Positions 1 to 6,680 of a DNA stretch of 10,155 bases are shown here, piece by piece. Under the pieces are notes generated by a model. It did not search any database and had not been told where the DNA came from. It saw only the letters and a list, made by a program, of their open reading frames with translations. The position numbers were made by a program, and so were the translations under genes. The number at the start of each line of letters is the position of its first letter. Within the stretch, counting starts at the first letter, position 1. Source of the DNA: Candidatus Hydrogenedentota bacterium (GTDB lineage: Bacteria > UBA8481 > J006); assembly GCA_003697085.1 (NCBI GenBank), contig RFFU01000129.1, forward strand, positions 1 to 10,155, in the 5' to 3' direction.

Positions 1-1527
1 GGGGAGAGGGGAGAGGGGGGCGAGGCCGCGAGGGAGAGCGATTCCTCTTCCGTGGATTTCGATGTGGTGCGAAGGCGCGGCGAAAGCGAGAGAGGGTCTT
101 CCGTTCCGGACACGGTACGGCGCGCGATAGCGGCTCTTCCAAGGGAATTGGAAGGGGAGGAAGAAGTTCCAGACGTTTGGATTTCGCGGGAATTTTCGGA
201 GCGCGATCCGGTAAAGGAGAGGTTAGTAGAGCAGGCGTTGAAGACGTCGCCGTTGATCGACGCGGCGCGGGCGCGGGTGCGGGCTGCGGCGGCCTCGGTT
301 CGCGAAGCCCGTTCGTCGTATCTTCCTACGATCGGAGTAAGTGAGCGATACACGACGACGGATGATCCGACCGCCGCCTTTTCGTCGGTCTTGGAACAGG
401 GCCGCTTCACGAACGCGACGATGGCCAACATCAACAGTCCTTCTCGCGTGGACGACTGGGCCACATCGTTGTATCTGCGTGCCTTGATCTTCGACTTCGG
501 GCGTCGGGCGGCGAATATTCGAGCAGCGAAGGAGATGAAGCGACGGATGGAGTTGATGGATGCTGCAACGGCGCGGGACGTACGGTACAACGTCACGGCC
601 GCCTACGACGATCTCCTTTCCGCGCGTGCGACGGTCGCGTTATGGAAAAAGACCGTCGAATTAATCGAGCGGCACAGGGATTTAGTGAAGGCTTATTATG
701 ACGCCGGAGTGGTTTTGTATTCGGACCTTTTATCGGTCGAGGTGAAATTGGCGGCTGTCAGGGAAGAACTCGTGAGTGCGCGAAACGCGGTGGAAGTGGC
801 GTATTCACGCCTGGCGGCGGCGGTGGGGATTTCGAAGGAGGCGTTGGAGATCGAGGAAAAGGCGCTGGCGCGACCGATCTACCGAGGGACCGAGGAAGAA
901 GCGGTTGCGGCGGCGCGGGAGGCGAATCCGGTGATCGTGTCGTTAGGCGCGGCGGTGGAAGCGGCGAGGAACAAAGCGGCGGCGGCGGGAAAAGGGAATC
1001 TTCCGACGATCAGCGCGGAGGTTCGGCGCGATTGGCACGGTGCCGACGAGAAGATCGGCCTGGACCGGCGTTCGGTGACGGCGGCGGTGGTGGTCGACGT
1101 GCCCTTTTTTGACGGCTGGCGCACGAAGGCGCGGCGGGAAGCCGCCGAGGCGCGCGTCGAGGAAGCGGCGGCGGTGCGGCGGCAAGCGTTGTTGGATCTC
1201 GAACTTGCCGCCAGGACGGCGCATAACGGTGTCCGCGAGGCGCTCAAAAGGATTGAGATCGCCGATTCTTCGGTGGAAGCCGCTCGGGCGGCTCTTCGAA
1301 TCATCGAGGAACGTTATCGCAGTGGAATGGCGAAGATCGTGGATTTGATCGAAGCCGAGCGGGGGTTGACGGAAGCGCGCGTGAACGCGGTTCGTGCTCG
1401 AGCCGCGGCGTGGAAAGCCTTGGCGGCGGTCGAGCGCGTAGCGGGGAGGAAGGTTGTTCTTGGTGCGGGGAGAAAGAGGGGGGCGTTCGAGGTTGAGGGA
1501 ACGAGAGGAGGCGGATATGAGCGTTGA
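1..1527 (+). CDS. TolC-like outer membrane efflux channel, 5' end outside window
   Basis: This is the outer membrane factor of a tripartite RND efflux system, expected to form a trimeric beta-barrel and periplasmic alpha-helical tunnel. Residue numbers here count from the GTG at 52. Two outer-membrane-efflux repeats are visible, about residues 55-275 and 290-470. Each has long Ala/Arg/Glu-rich helices and a strand-forming stretch: SYLPTIGVSERY near 89 with FDFGRR near 147, then GNLPTISAEV near 314 with VPFFDGW near 351. A typical RYRSGMAKIVDLIEAERGL helix lies near the end. The frame stays open leftwards to base 1, through low-complexity Gly-Glu-Arg codons. The protein from GTG 52 has no signal peptide, which this family needs, so the true start is probably upstream of the window. 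GTG 52 is only the first possible start inside it. The gene overlaps the adaptor gene by 11 bases. The family call is firm; the N-terminus is not known. Confidence 0.9.
   Translation, partial: GERGEGGEAARESDSSSVDFDVVRRRGESERGSSVPDTVRRAIAALPRELEGEEEVPDVWISREFSERDPVKERLVEQALKTSPLIDAARARVRAAAASVREARSSYLPTIGVSERYTTTDDPTAAFSSVLEQGRFTNATMANINSPSRVDDWATSLYLRALIFDFGRRAANIRAAKEMKRRMELMDAATARDVRYNVTAAYDDLLSARATVALWKKTVELIERHRDLVKAYYDAGVVLYSDLLSVEVKLAAVREELVSARNAVEVAYSRLAAAVGISKEALEIEEKALARPIYRGTEEEAVAAAREANPVIVSLGAAVEAARNKAAAAGKGNLPTISAEVRRDWHGADEKIGLDRRSVTAAVVVDVPFFDGWRTKARREAAEARVEEAAAVRRQALLDLELAARTAHNGVREALKRIEIADSSVEAARAALRIIEERYRSGMAKIVDLIEAERGLTEARVNAVRARAAAWKALAAVERVAGRKVVLGAGRKRGAFEVEGTRGGGYER
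1506..1511 (+). promoter_or_regulatory. Shine-Dalgarno site of the adaptor gene
   Basis: AGGAGG lies five bases before ATG 1517, inside the last codons of the TolC-like gene. It fixes the adaptor start at 1517. The open frame continues upstream to an ATG at 1454, but that would add 21 charged residues in front of the membrane anchor. Confidence 0.8.
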
Positions 1528-2617
1528 AAAGAGTCGGAAGCGGATCGTAATCGAGATCATCGCGGCGTGTGCCTTCCTCGTGGGGATTTTCATTTTGAGT
1601 GAGGGACTATTGCGTGAGCGGGTCGGGCCGGAAACACGGGTGTCCGTTCAGGGAGCGCGCTATTCGGGGCCGAAGGTTACGGTCGAAGAGAAAGAAGTAC
1701 CGAAGATTTTCGAGGAGATGGGGACGGTGCGGATGCGGGAAGCCTCGGTGGCACCGCGCATCCAAGGCGTGATAGAAGAGATCACGGTGGACGAAGGGGA
1801 TCGGGTGGAAGAGGGAGAGATATTGGCGCGGCTGGCCGCTCCGGAACTTTCCGCGCGGGTCTCGGCGGCCGCGGGGGCGGTTTCCGCGGCGCGGGCTGCC
1901 TTGGAGCAGGCGCGTTCCGATTTTGCTCGAATGGAGCATTTATTTCAGCGAAAGGCTGCGACGAGACAAGAATGGGAACGATCTCGAACGGCGGTTCGTG
2001 TTGCGGAGGCGAACTTGCGGCGCGCCGAAGGGGAAGCCGAGGCCGCGGAGGCCTTCTCGGACTATTCTGTTCTGAAGGCCCCCTTCGACGGGACGGTCAT
2101 TGAACGTTCCGCGGACCCCGGGGATCTCGCTTCTCCGGGGATACTGGTTTTTCGAATTGTTCGACGGGCGGATATTCGCGTCGAGGTTTCGCTTGGAGAG
2201 GAGACCGCGAGAGAGTTGAGGCCGGGGGATGAGGTTGACGTCGAGGTTCCGGCGGCGGGGTGGAAGGGGAGAGGGCGCATCGGGGAGATCATTCCAGCGA
2301 CCGATCCCGCGTCGCGGAGTGTCATTGTGAAGATTCCATTGCCTGGGGCGAAGGAATTTCAGAGCGGTCAGGCGGCACGGGTCCGCTTTACGCTTGGCTC
2401 TCATACCGTAGTCGTGGTTCCAAAAGAAGTTGTTCGAACCGCGGGAACGATTTCCACGGTGAGGGTTGTAGACGAAGAAGGCCGCCTTGTGACTCGATTC
2501 GTACGTCTGGGACGCGGAGTCGGGAAGAATTTCGTCGAAATTCTCTCGGGATTGGAGCCGGGGGAAAAGGTCGCCGAAAGTGGAGAAAGGCGACAGGGAG
2601 ACGTAACTGGTGACTGA
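1517..2617 (+). CDS. RND efflux periplasmic adaptor (membrane fusion protein, HlyD/AcrA type)
   Basis: The 366-residue product should bridge the inner-membrane pump and the TolC-like channel in the periplasm. A basic N-terminus (KSRKR) is followed by one hydrophobic segment at about residues 11-28. There is no lipobox cysteine, so it is probably anchored by this helix rather than by lipid as AcrA is. The domain order fits the family: a lipoyl half-motif at about 77-110 (APRIQGVIEEITVDEGDRV), a coiled-coil hairpin at about 111-180, the second lipoyl half at about 183-215 (VLKAPFDGTVIERSADPGD), a beta-barrel at about 218-295, and a membrane-proximal domain to the end (SGLEPGEKV). The start at ATG 1517 has a strong Shine-Dalgarno site. 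It overlaps the upstream gene by 11 bases and the pump gene by 8, consistent with translational coupling. The substrate cannot be told from the adaptor. Confidence 0.93.
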   Translation: MSVEKSRKRIVIEIIAACAFLVGIFILSEGLLRERVGPETRVSVQGARYSGPKVTVEEKEVPKIFEEMGTVRMREASVAPRIQGVIEEITVDEGDRVEEGEILARLAAPELSARVSAAAGAVSAARAALEQARSDFARMEHLFQRKAATRQEWERSRTAVRVAEANLRRAEGEAEAAEAFSDYSVLKAPFDGTVIERSADPGDLASPGILVFRIVRRADIRVEVSLGEETARELRPGDEVDVEVPAAGWKGRGRIGEIIPATDPASRSVIVKIPLPGAKEFQSGQAARVRFTLGSHTVVVVPKEVVRTAGTISTVRVVDEEGRLVTRFVRLGRGVGKNFVEILSGLEPGEKVAESGERRQGDVTGD

Positions 2618-5600
2618 CGATCCGACTGAGGAAAGAGGTGCCGGCACCGGGCGCGCCGCCGAGGAAGTGAAACTTGGTTGGAGCGCCGAAGTTGTAAAAC
2701 TCTTCCTCCAATCAAATCTTTCTCTTCTTCTTCTTTTGGGGTCATTGGTTGCGGGAGCGGTCGCGCTCGCAGTGACCCCTCGAGAAGAGGACCCCCAGAT
2801 CGTCGTTCCCGTCGTCGATGTTCGCGTGGCGATGCCCGGAGCCGAGCCGGAGGAGATCGAGCGATTAGCGGCAACGCCGTTGGAATCGATACTCTCGGAG
2901 ATTCCGGGGGTCGAGAACGTTTATTCGATGTCTTTTCCCGGCGGGTGCCTCGTAACGGTTCGTTTTTATGTCGGCGAGGATCGAGAGAAGTCATTAACGA
3001 AGGTTTTTACGAAACTGGAGGCGAATCGGCATCGAGTCCCCCCGGGAGTTCCCGGGTGGCAGGTCTTTCCGGTGGATATCGCCGACGTACCGATCGTAAC
3101 CGTCACACTTTTCTCCGAAACGGTGGACGATGCTGTGTTGCGTGAGATCGGCAATGAGGTTCTTCAAGAACTCCGGGCGATTCCTGAGGTGGCGAGGAGC
3201 GAGATCGTCGGCGGGCGCCGTCGTGAAGTGAGAATCCAGCTGGATCCGGGAAAACTTTCCGCTCATAACCTTTCCCTTTTCGACGTCGTTCAAGCGATTC
3301 AGGGGGCGAACGAAGAGATCCCCTCGGGGGAACTGGTTTCGGGAAATGTCGAGTATCCCGTGCGAACCGGTCCATTCCTCACGTCGGTCGAGGAAGTGCG
3401 ATCGGTAGTGGTGGGGATTACACGTGATCGTCAGGGAAGGGAGCGTCCGGTCCAGGTGAAGGATGTGGGACGAGTCATTGAGACGCCGGAGGAACCCGTT
3501 TCCTACACGCGCATCGGATTTGGACCGGGAGCGGAATGGTTGCGGGAGCATTCCGGGCGGAAGGGAGGAGAAGGCGCTGGCGCGCGGTTCGTGGCGGGCA
3601 GCGAGTACCCGGCGGTGACATTGGCGATCGCGAAGCGGAAAGGGTCAAATGCGGTCACGGTGGCGCGGGCCGTCGAAGAGAGATTGGAGTCGTTGCGGGG
3701 AGGGATCATTCCATCGGACGTGGATTATCGAATCACGCGGGACTACGGAGAAACGGCCAACCATAAGGTGAATGAGCTGGTCAAGCATCTCGCGATCGCG
3801 ATCGCCACGGTGGTGATTCTTCTTGGCTTGGCGTTGGGATGGAGGGAAGCGTGGGTGGTCGCGCTGGCGGTTCCGATGACGCTGGCCGTGACGCTGGCCG
3901 CCGATATGATCTTCGGCTATTCCATCAATCGCGTGACGCTTTTCGCGTTGATTCTGTCCTTGGGACTTCTTGTGGACGATCCGATCGTCGATGTCGAAAA
4001 CATCTACCGGCATTTCAAATTGCGACAACACCCGCCGTTTCTCGCTACGCTGATCGCAGTGGACGAAATCAGGCCGCCGACGGTCCTGGCGACGTTGACC
4101 GTTATCGTCGCCTTTCTGCCTATGTTTTTCATTACGGGAATGATGGGGCCGTATATGGCGCCGATGGCTTTCAACGTCCCGATGGCGATGTTAATGAGTC
4201 TCTTGGTGGCGTTCACGGTCACGCCCTGGGCGGCGTATTATGCGTTGCGGAAGGAATACGATATTCCCGCTCCGCCCTTCAATCTTCACGGAACCGCCGT
4301 CTATCGGGGCTACCGCCGGATTCTGGCTCCGCTCTTGGATCACCCCGGTCGTGCGCGTCTCTTCCTGGCAACTATCCTTCTTCTCTTTCTACTCGCTGTC
4401 GCCATGGTTCCGCTCGGCCTCGTTCCGGTCAAGATTCTTCCCTTCGATAACAAAAACGAATTGTTGCTTGTCCTGGATATGCCGGAAGGGACGCCGTTGG
4501 AGAAGACGGATGTGTGTCTTCAAGAGATCGGGCGGTATCTCGCCACGGTCCCGGAGGTGGTGGATTACGAGAGTTATGCCGGTCTTCCGGCTCCCATCGA
4601 TTTCAACGGTCTCGTGCGCCATTACTTCCTTCGGCACGGGGGGAACGTCGGAGACATTCGAGTGAATCTTCTTCCCAAGGAGGATCGGAAATACCAAGCC
4701 CATGCTCTGGCGTTGCGGATTCGTCCGTCTCTAGAGAAGATCGCGCGGCGTCACGGAGGTATCATCAAGATCGTAGAGACACCTCCCGGTCCGCCGGTGC
4801 TTTCGACACTGGTAACCGAGGTGTACGGGCCGAAGGAGGGAACGTATGGGGAACTAGTCTCGGCGGCGCGGAAGGTGAAGAAGGCCTTCGCGGAGGTGAA
4901 GAACGTTTCGGATATCGACTGGACGGTCGAAGATGATCGAATGGAGTATCGGATTGTCGTGGATCGTGGGAAGGCGGCGCGGCATGGGATTTCGGTTTCC
5001 CTACCGGCGCGGGCCGCTCGAGTGGCATTGGAAGGAGATCCGATCGGGGGGATACGTATTTCGAGGACGCGTGAGCCGATACCGATCCGTTTACGACTTC
5101 CGGCGGAGAAGCGGAGTGAAGTCGAGGATTTGCTGGCGATGAAAATTCGGGGGCGCTCGGGAGTCCTTGTGCCGTTGGGAGAGATAGTTCGGGTCGAAAA
5201 GAAGCCGGTTGAAAGGACAATTTATCACAAGGATCTGAAGAGGGTGATCTATGTTACGGCGGAGCCGGTGGGGATTTCCCCCGTCGATGCACTTTTTGCG
5301 ATCGATAAGAAGATTCGTGACGTGTTGCCGGAGGGATACCGGATCAAGTGGCGGGGAGAGGGAGAATGGAAGATCACGGTCGATGTCTTTCGTGATCTCG
5401 GGTTGGCCTTCGCCGCGGCGCTGGTGATGATCTATATTCTTCTGGTCGCGCAGACGGGTTCGATGATCGTTCCGGTCGTTATCATGCTTTCGATTCCGTT
5501 GACGATGATCGGGGTCTTTCCCGGCTTCGGGCTTCTGAATCTCCTCTTCGCTCCACCGGTGGGACCGTATCCGAATCCGATTTTCTTCACGGCGCCGGGG

Positions 5601-5930
5601 ATGATTGGATTGATTGCCTTGGCCGGAATCGTGGTTCGCAATTCGATCATTTTGATCGATTTTGTCGAGGTTCTGCGGCGACGAGGGCTTTCGTTGCACG
5701 ATGCACTGATCGAGGCGGGAGCGACGCGCCTTCGTCCGATTCTGCTTACGGCCGCGGCCGCTCTCTTTGGAGCATGGGTCATCGTTCTCGATCCTATCTT
5801 CAGCGGTTTGGCCTGGTCGTTCATCTTCGGCATCTTCGCCTCGACCGGCTTTACGCTCTTGGTTGTTCCCGTCGTTTACTTTTTGGTGATGAAAGGAAAA
5901 GAGATCAAGGAAGGAGGTAGATTGGAATGA
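2610..5930 (+). CDS. RND-family inner membrane efflux permease (AcrB-like)
   Basis: The 1106-residue product is a proton-driven RND exporter and should assemble as a trimer with the adaptor and channel encoded upstream. TM1 is at about 37-55, followed by a large periplasmic domain (DPQIVVPVVDVRVAMPGA). A central TM bundle follows, then a second periplasmic domain (LPFDNKNELLLVLDMPEGTP) and the C-terminal TM bundle. The relay of AcrB can be placed: Asp456 and Asp457 in LLVDDPIVDVEN (AcrB D407/D408), Arg1010 in VVRNSIILIDF where AcrB has Lys940, Arg1040 in RLRPILLT (AcrB R971), and Thr1047 (AcrB T978). The sequence signature fits a subgroup of unassigned substrate often listed simply as RND permease. 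It is less like the drug pump AcrB or the metal pump CusA. The start is GTG 2610, with AGGGAG nine bases before it and an overlap of 8 bases with the adaptor gene. A short Gly/Arg-rich stretch near residue 312-328 looks like a family-variable insertion. Confidence 0.95.
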   Translation: MTDDPTEERGAGTGRAAEEVKLGWSAEVVKLFLQSNLSLLLLLGSLVAGAVALAVTPREEDPQIVVPVVDVRVAMPGAEPEEIERLAATPLESILSEIPGVENVYSMSFPGGCLVTVRFYVGEDREKSLTKVFTKLEANRHRVPPGVPGWQVFPVDIADVPIVTVTLFSETVDDAVLREIGNEVLQELRAIPEVARSEIVGGRRREVRIQLDPGKLSAHNLSLFDVVQAIQGANEEIPSGELVSGNVEYPVRTGPFLTSVEEVRSVVVGITRDRQGRERPVQVKDVGRVIETPEEPVSYTRIGFGPGAEWLREHSGRKGGEGAGARFVAGSEYPAVTLAIAKRKGSNAVTVARAVEERLESLRGGIIPSDVDYRITRDYGETANHKVNELVKHLAIAIATVVILLGLALGWREAWVVALAVPMTLAVTLAADMIFGYSINRVTLFALILSLGLLVDDPIVDVENIYRHFKLRQHPPFLATLIAVDEIRPPTVLATLTVIVAFLPMFFITGMMGPYMAPMAFNVPMAMLMSLLVAFTVTPWAAYYALRKEYDIPAPPFNLHGTAVYRGYRRILAPLLDHPGRARLFLATILLLFLLAVAMVPLGLVPVKILPFDNKNELLLVLDMPEGTPLEKTDVCLQEIGRYLATVPEVVDYESYAGLPAPIDFNGLVRHYFLRHGGNVGDIRVNLLPKEDRKYQAHALALRIRPSLEKIARRHGGIIKIVETPPGPPVLSTLVTEVYGPKEGTYGELVSAARKVKKAFAEVKNVSDIDWTVEDDRMEYRIVVDRGKAARHGISVSLPARAARVALEGDPIGGIRISRTREPIPIRLRLPAEKRSEVEDLLAMKIRGRSGVLVPLGEIVRVEKKPVERTIYHKDLKRVIYVTAEPVGISPVDALFAIDKKIRDVLPEGYRIKWRGEGEWKITVDVFRDLGLAFAAALVMIYILLVAQTGSMIVPVVIMLSIPLTMIGVFPGFGLLNLLFAPPVGPYPNPIFFTAPGMIGLIALAGIVVRNSIILIDFVEVLRRRGLSLHDALIEAGATRLRPILLTAAAALFGAWVIVLDPIFSGLAWSFIFGIFASTGFTLLVVPVVYFLVMKGKEIKEGGRLE
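5911..5918 (+). promoter_or_regulatory. Shine-Dalgarno site of the DUF2892 gene
   Basis: AAGGAGGT lies eight bases before ATG 5927, within the last codons of the pump gene. It is an almost ideal ribosome binding site. It supports the 68-residue downstream frame as a real gene rather than a chance reading frame. Confidence 0.8.
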
Positions 5931-6133
5931 GTATCGAGAGGATGTTACGGTTGATCGCGGGCTTGTTCGTTATGGTCAGTGTGGCGTTGGGATGGTTCGT
6001 CCATCCGGGCTGGTATCTCTTTACGGCGTTCGTGGGGTTGAATCTTTTCCAGAGCGCCTTCACGAACTGGTGTCCGATGATGGCGATCTTGCGGGCCGGT
6101 GGTTTTGGGAAGAGCGGGGAGACCGCCGGGTGA
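5927..6133 (+). CDS. Small DUF2892 / YgaP-type transmembrane protein
   Basis: This 68-residue protein has two hydrophobic helices, about residues 8-25 and 29-46, joined by a short HPGW turn. A TNWCPM motif follows with Cys49 and Pro50. The opening (IERMLRLIAG), the AFVGLNLFQSAFT second helix and the CP motif match the YgaP-like transmembrane family (DUF2892, PF11127). In E. coli YgaP this domain is fused to a rhodanese; no rhodanese domain is present here. The ATG overlaps the pump stop codon as ATGA and has a strong Shine-Dalgarno site, so it should be made together with the pump. The family fit is seen; a role as a pump subunit is inferred from the coupling. The conserved cysteine could alternatively relate to sulfur or metal chemistry. 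Confidence 0.85.
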   Translation: MSIERMLRLIAGLFVMVSVALGWFVHPGWYLFTAFVGLNLFQSAFTNWCPMMAILRAGGFGKSGETAG

Positions 6134-6139
6134 ACAGCG

Positions 6140-6209
6140 GAACCACGGACCAGGCGGAACGACACGGAGTGGAATAAACCACGGAAGACACGGAATGACA
6201 CGGAAAAAG
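6140..6209 (+). repeat. CACGGAA-type short repeat units, copy 1
   Basis: Units of the form AACCACGGA, ACACGGAG, AACCACGGAAG, ACACGGAAT and ACACGGAAAA follow one another with slight spacing changes. The same unit type recurs at 6271-6303 and, on the same strand, at 8576-8636. Such ACCACGGAACACACGGAA strings are, from memory, dispersed in many genomes of uncultured bacteria. Their function is unknown. Confidence 0.75.
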
Positions 6210-6211
6210 GA

Positions 6212-6241
6212 TTTGCCACAGAGGCACAGAGACACAGAGAG
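6212..6241 (+). repeat. CACAGAG-type short repeat block
   Basis: TTGCCACAGAGGCACAGAG is followed by ACACAGAGAG, giving three near-identical CACAGAG units at 7-8 base steps. This block is distinct from the CACGGAA units on both sides and occurs only once in the window. As I recall, similar strings are dispersed in unrelated bacterial genomes, which points to a repeat family rather than a gene part. Confidence 0.65.
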
Positions 6242-6270
6242 AAAAGAAAAACGTGAGGAGGGGAGAGAGG

Positions 6271-6303
6271 GAACCGCGGAAGAGACGGAACTCACGGAAA
6301 GGG
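6271..6303 (+). repeat. CACGGAA-type short repeat units, copy 2
   Basis: GAACCGCGGAAGAGACGGAA is followed by CTCACGGAAAGGG. It repeats the pattern of 6140-6209 after the CACAGAG block and leads into the purine-rich block, the same order as seen at 8576-8734. Confidence 0.65.
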
Positions 6304-6309
6304 AGAAGG

Positions 6310-6373
6310 GCGAAAGGCAAAGGTCAAAAGGAAGAAGTCAAAAGGCAAAAGGAAAAAGGGAAAAGGCAAAAGG
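6310..6373 (+). repeat. Purine-rich AAAAGGC repeat block, copy 1
   Basis: Irregular units GAAAGGCAAAGG, TCAAAAGGAAG, AAGTCAAAAGG, CAAAAGGAAAAAGGG and AAAAGGCAAAAGGG give a strand of nearly pure purine. The 11-mer AAGTCAAAAGG at 6335-6345 recurs at 8713-8723 in the second spacer, as do AAAGGCAAAAGG and AAAAGGAAAAAGG. Confidence 0.7.
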
Positions 6374-6380
6374 GAGAGTA

Positions 6381-6401
6381 GAGCACAGACTCTCGTCTGC
6401 G
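6381..6401 (+). repeat. GAGCAC hairpin, copy 1
   Basis: GAGCA is followed by the stem CAGAC (6386-6390), the loop TCTC and GTCTG (6395-6399). The same GAGCAC lead and hairpin layout occurs at 8740-8761, right after an AAAAGGC block there too. No T-run follows on the + strand. A terminator role is possible but unsupported. Confidence 0.55.
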
Positions 6402-6445
6402 AAAAACGGTGGAGAAAAGGAGGCGGATGGATTGGATCGCGGACT

Positions 6446-6513
6446 GTAGGGGCGACCGGCCGGTCGCCATCCTGGCACGACCAGCGCTTGTAACGGCGAC
6501 CGGCGGGTCGCCC
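6446..6513. repeat. Pair of GGCGACC palindromes (REP/BIME-like)
   Basis: GTAGGGGCGACCGGCCGGTC introduces a perfect 18-base palindrome at 6451-6468, arms GGCGACCGG and CCGGTCGCC. After 26 bases a second element at 6495-6512 has arms GGCGACC and GGTCGCC around a GGCG loop. Two closely spaced GC-rich palindromes between convergent genes resemble bacterial REP/BIME arrangements. No RAYT transposase is in the window to explain them. Confidence 0.7.
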
Positions 6514-6515
6514 TG

Positions 6516-6557
6516 TTTGTCATTCCGAGGCGGGCGCAGCCCGACGAGGAATCCCCC
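6516..6557. repeat. REP-like hairpin with ATTCC/GGAAT outer arms
   Basis: An outer stem ATTCC (6522-6526) with GGAAT (6548-6552) encloses an inner stem CGGGC (6531-6535), loop GCA and GCCCG (6539-6543). It follows TTTGTC and ends in CCCCC. The GGAATCCCCC end recurs at 6583-6592. From memory, GTCATTCCGAG...GAGGAATC elements are dispersed in several phyla, so this is probably another repeat family placed next to the GGCGACC pair. Confidence 0.6.
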
Positions 6558-6680
6558 ACGAATGCGAATCAGTGCCTGCTGCGGAATCCCCCGCGTTAGC
6601 CGACCCGCTTCGCGCGCGGAGGACCCGGTTGATGGCAAAGGCGAGGGCGGGGCAGAGGAGGGGAAATGCAGCGATTATGG

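Larger units (their letters stand above)
6134..6680. other. 547-base repeat-filled spacer between convergent genes
   Basis: This spacer separates the stop of the pump operon from the stop of the oppositely oriented TPR gene. From left to right it holds CACGGAA-type units, a CACAGAG-type block, more CACGGAA-type units, a purine-rich AAAAGGC block and a small GAGCAC hairpin. Two GGCGACC palindromes and a REP-like hairpin follow. Bases 6558-6680 contain only a second copy of GGAATCCCCC at 6583-6592 and GC-rich sequence. Frames open across it translate to low-complexity Arg/Lys/Glu/Gly strings and are not believed. No hairpin followed by a T-run was found for either operon; the hairpins listed separately may still limit read-through. 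Confidence 0.8.

Noticed and set aside
1-20. G-quadruplex from the G-runs at the window edge
   Set aside because: Only three separated G-runs are visible, so a full four-run motif cannot be claimed from this window.
943-1593. Open frame of 216 codons on the - strand opposite the TolC-like gene
   Set aside because: It is Arg/Pro-rich with no domain and lies wholly opposite a well-supported channel gene and the adaptor start.
3620-3806. GCGATCGC octamers resembling the cyanobacterial HIP1 repeat
   Set aside because: Only a few copies occur, all within the pump coding region and explained by Ala-Ile codons; they are not spread over the window.
6140-6303. Possible CRISPR array from the tandem CACGGAA and CACAGAG units
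   Set aside because: Units are only 7-11 bases with no spacers of constant length and no cas genes nearby.
6099-6449. Open frame of 116 codons across the first repeat spacer
   Set aside because: The translation is only low-complexity Arg/Lys/Glu/Gly from the repeats; it overlaps the DUF2892 gene and has no ribosome site.
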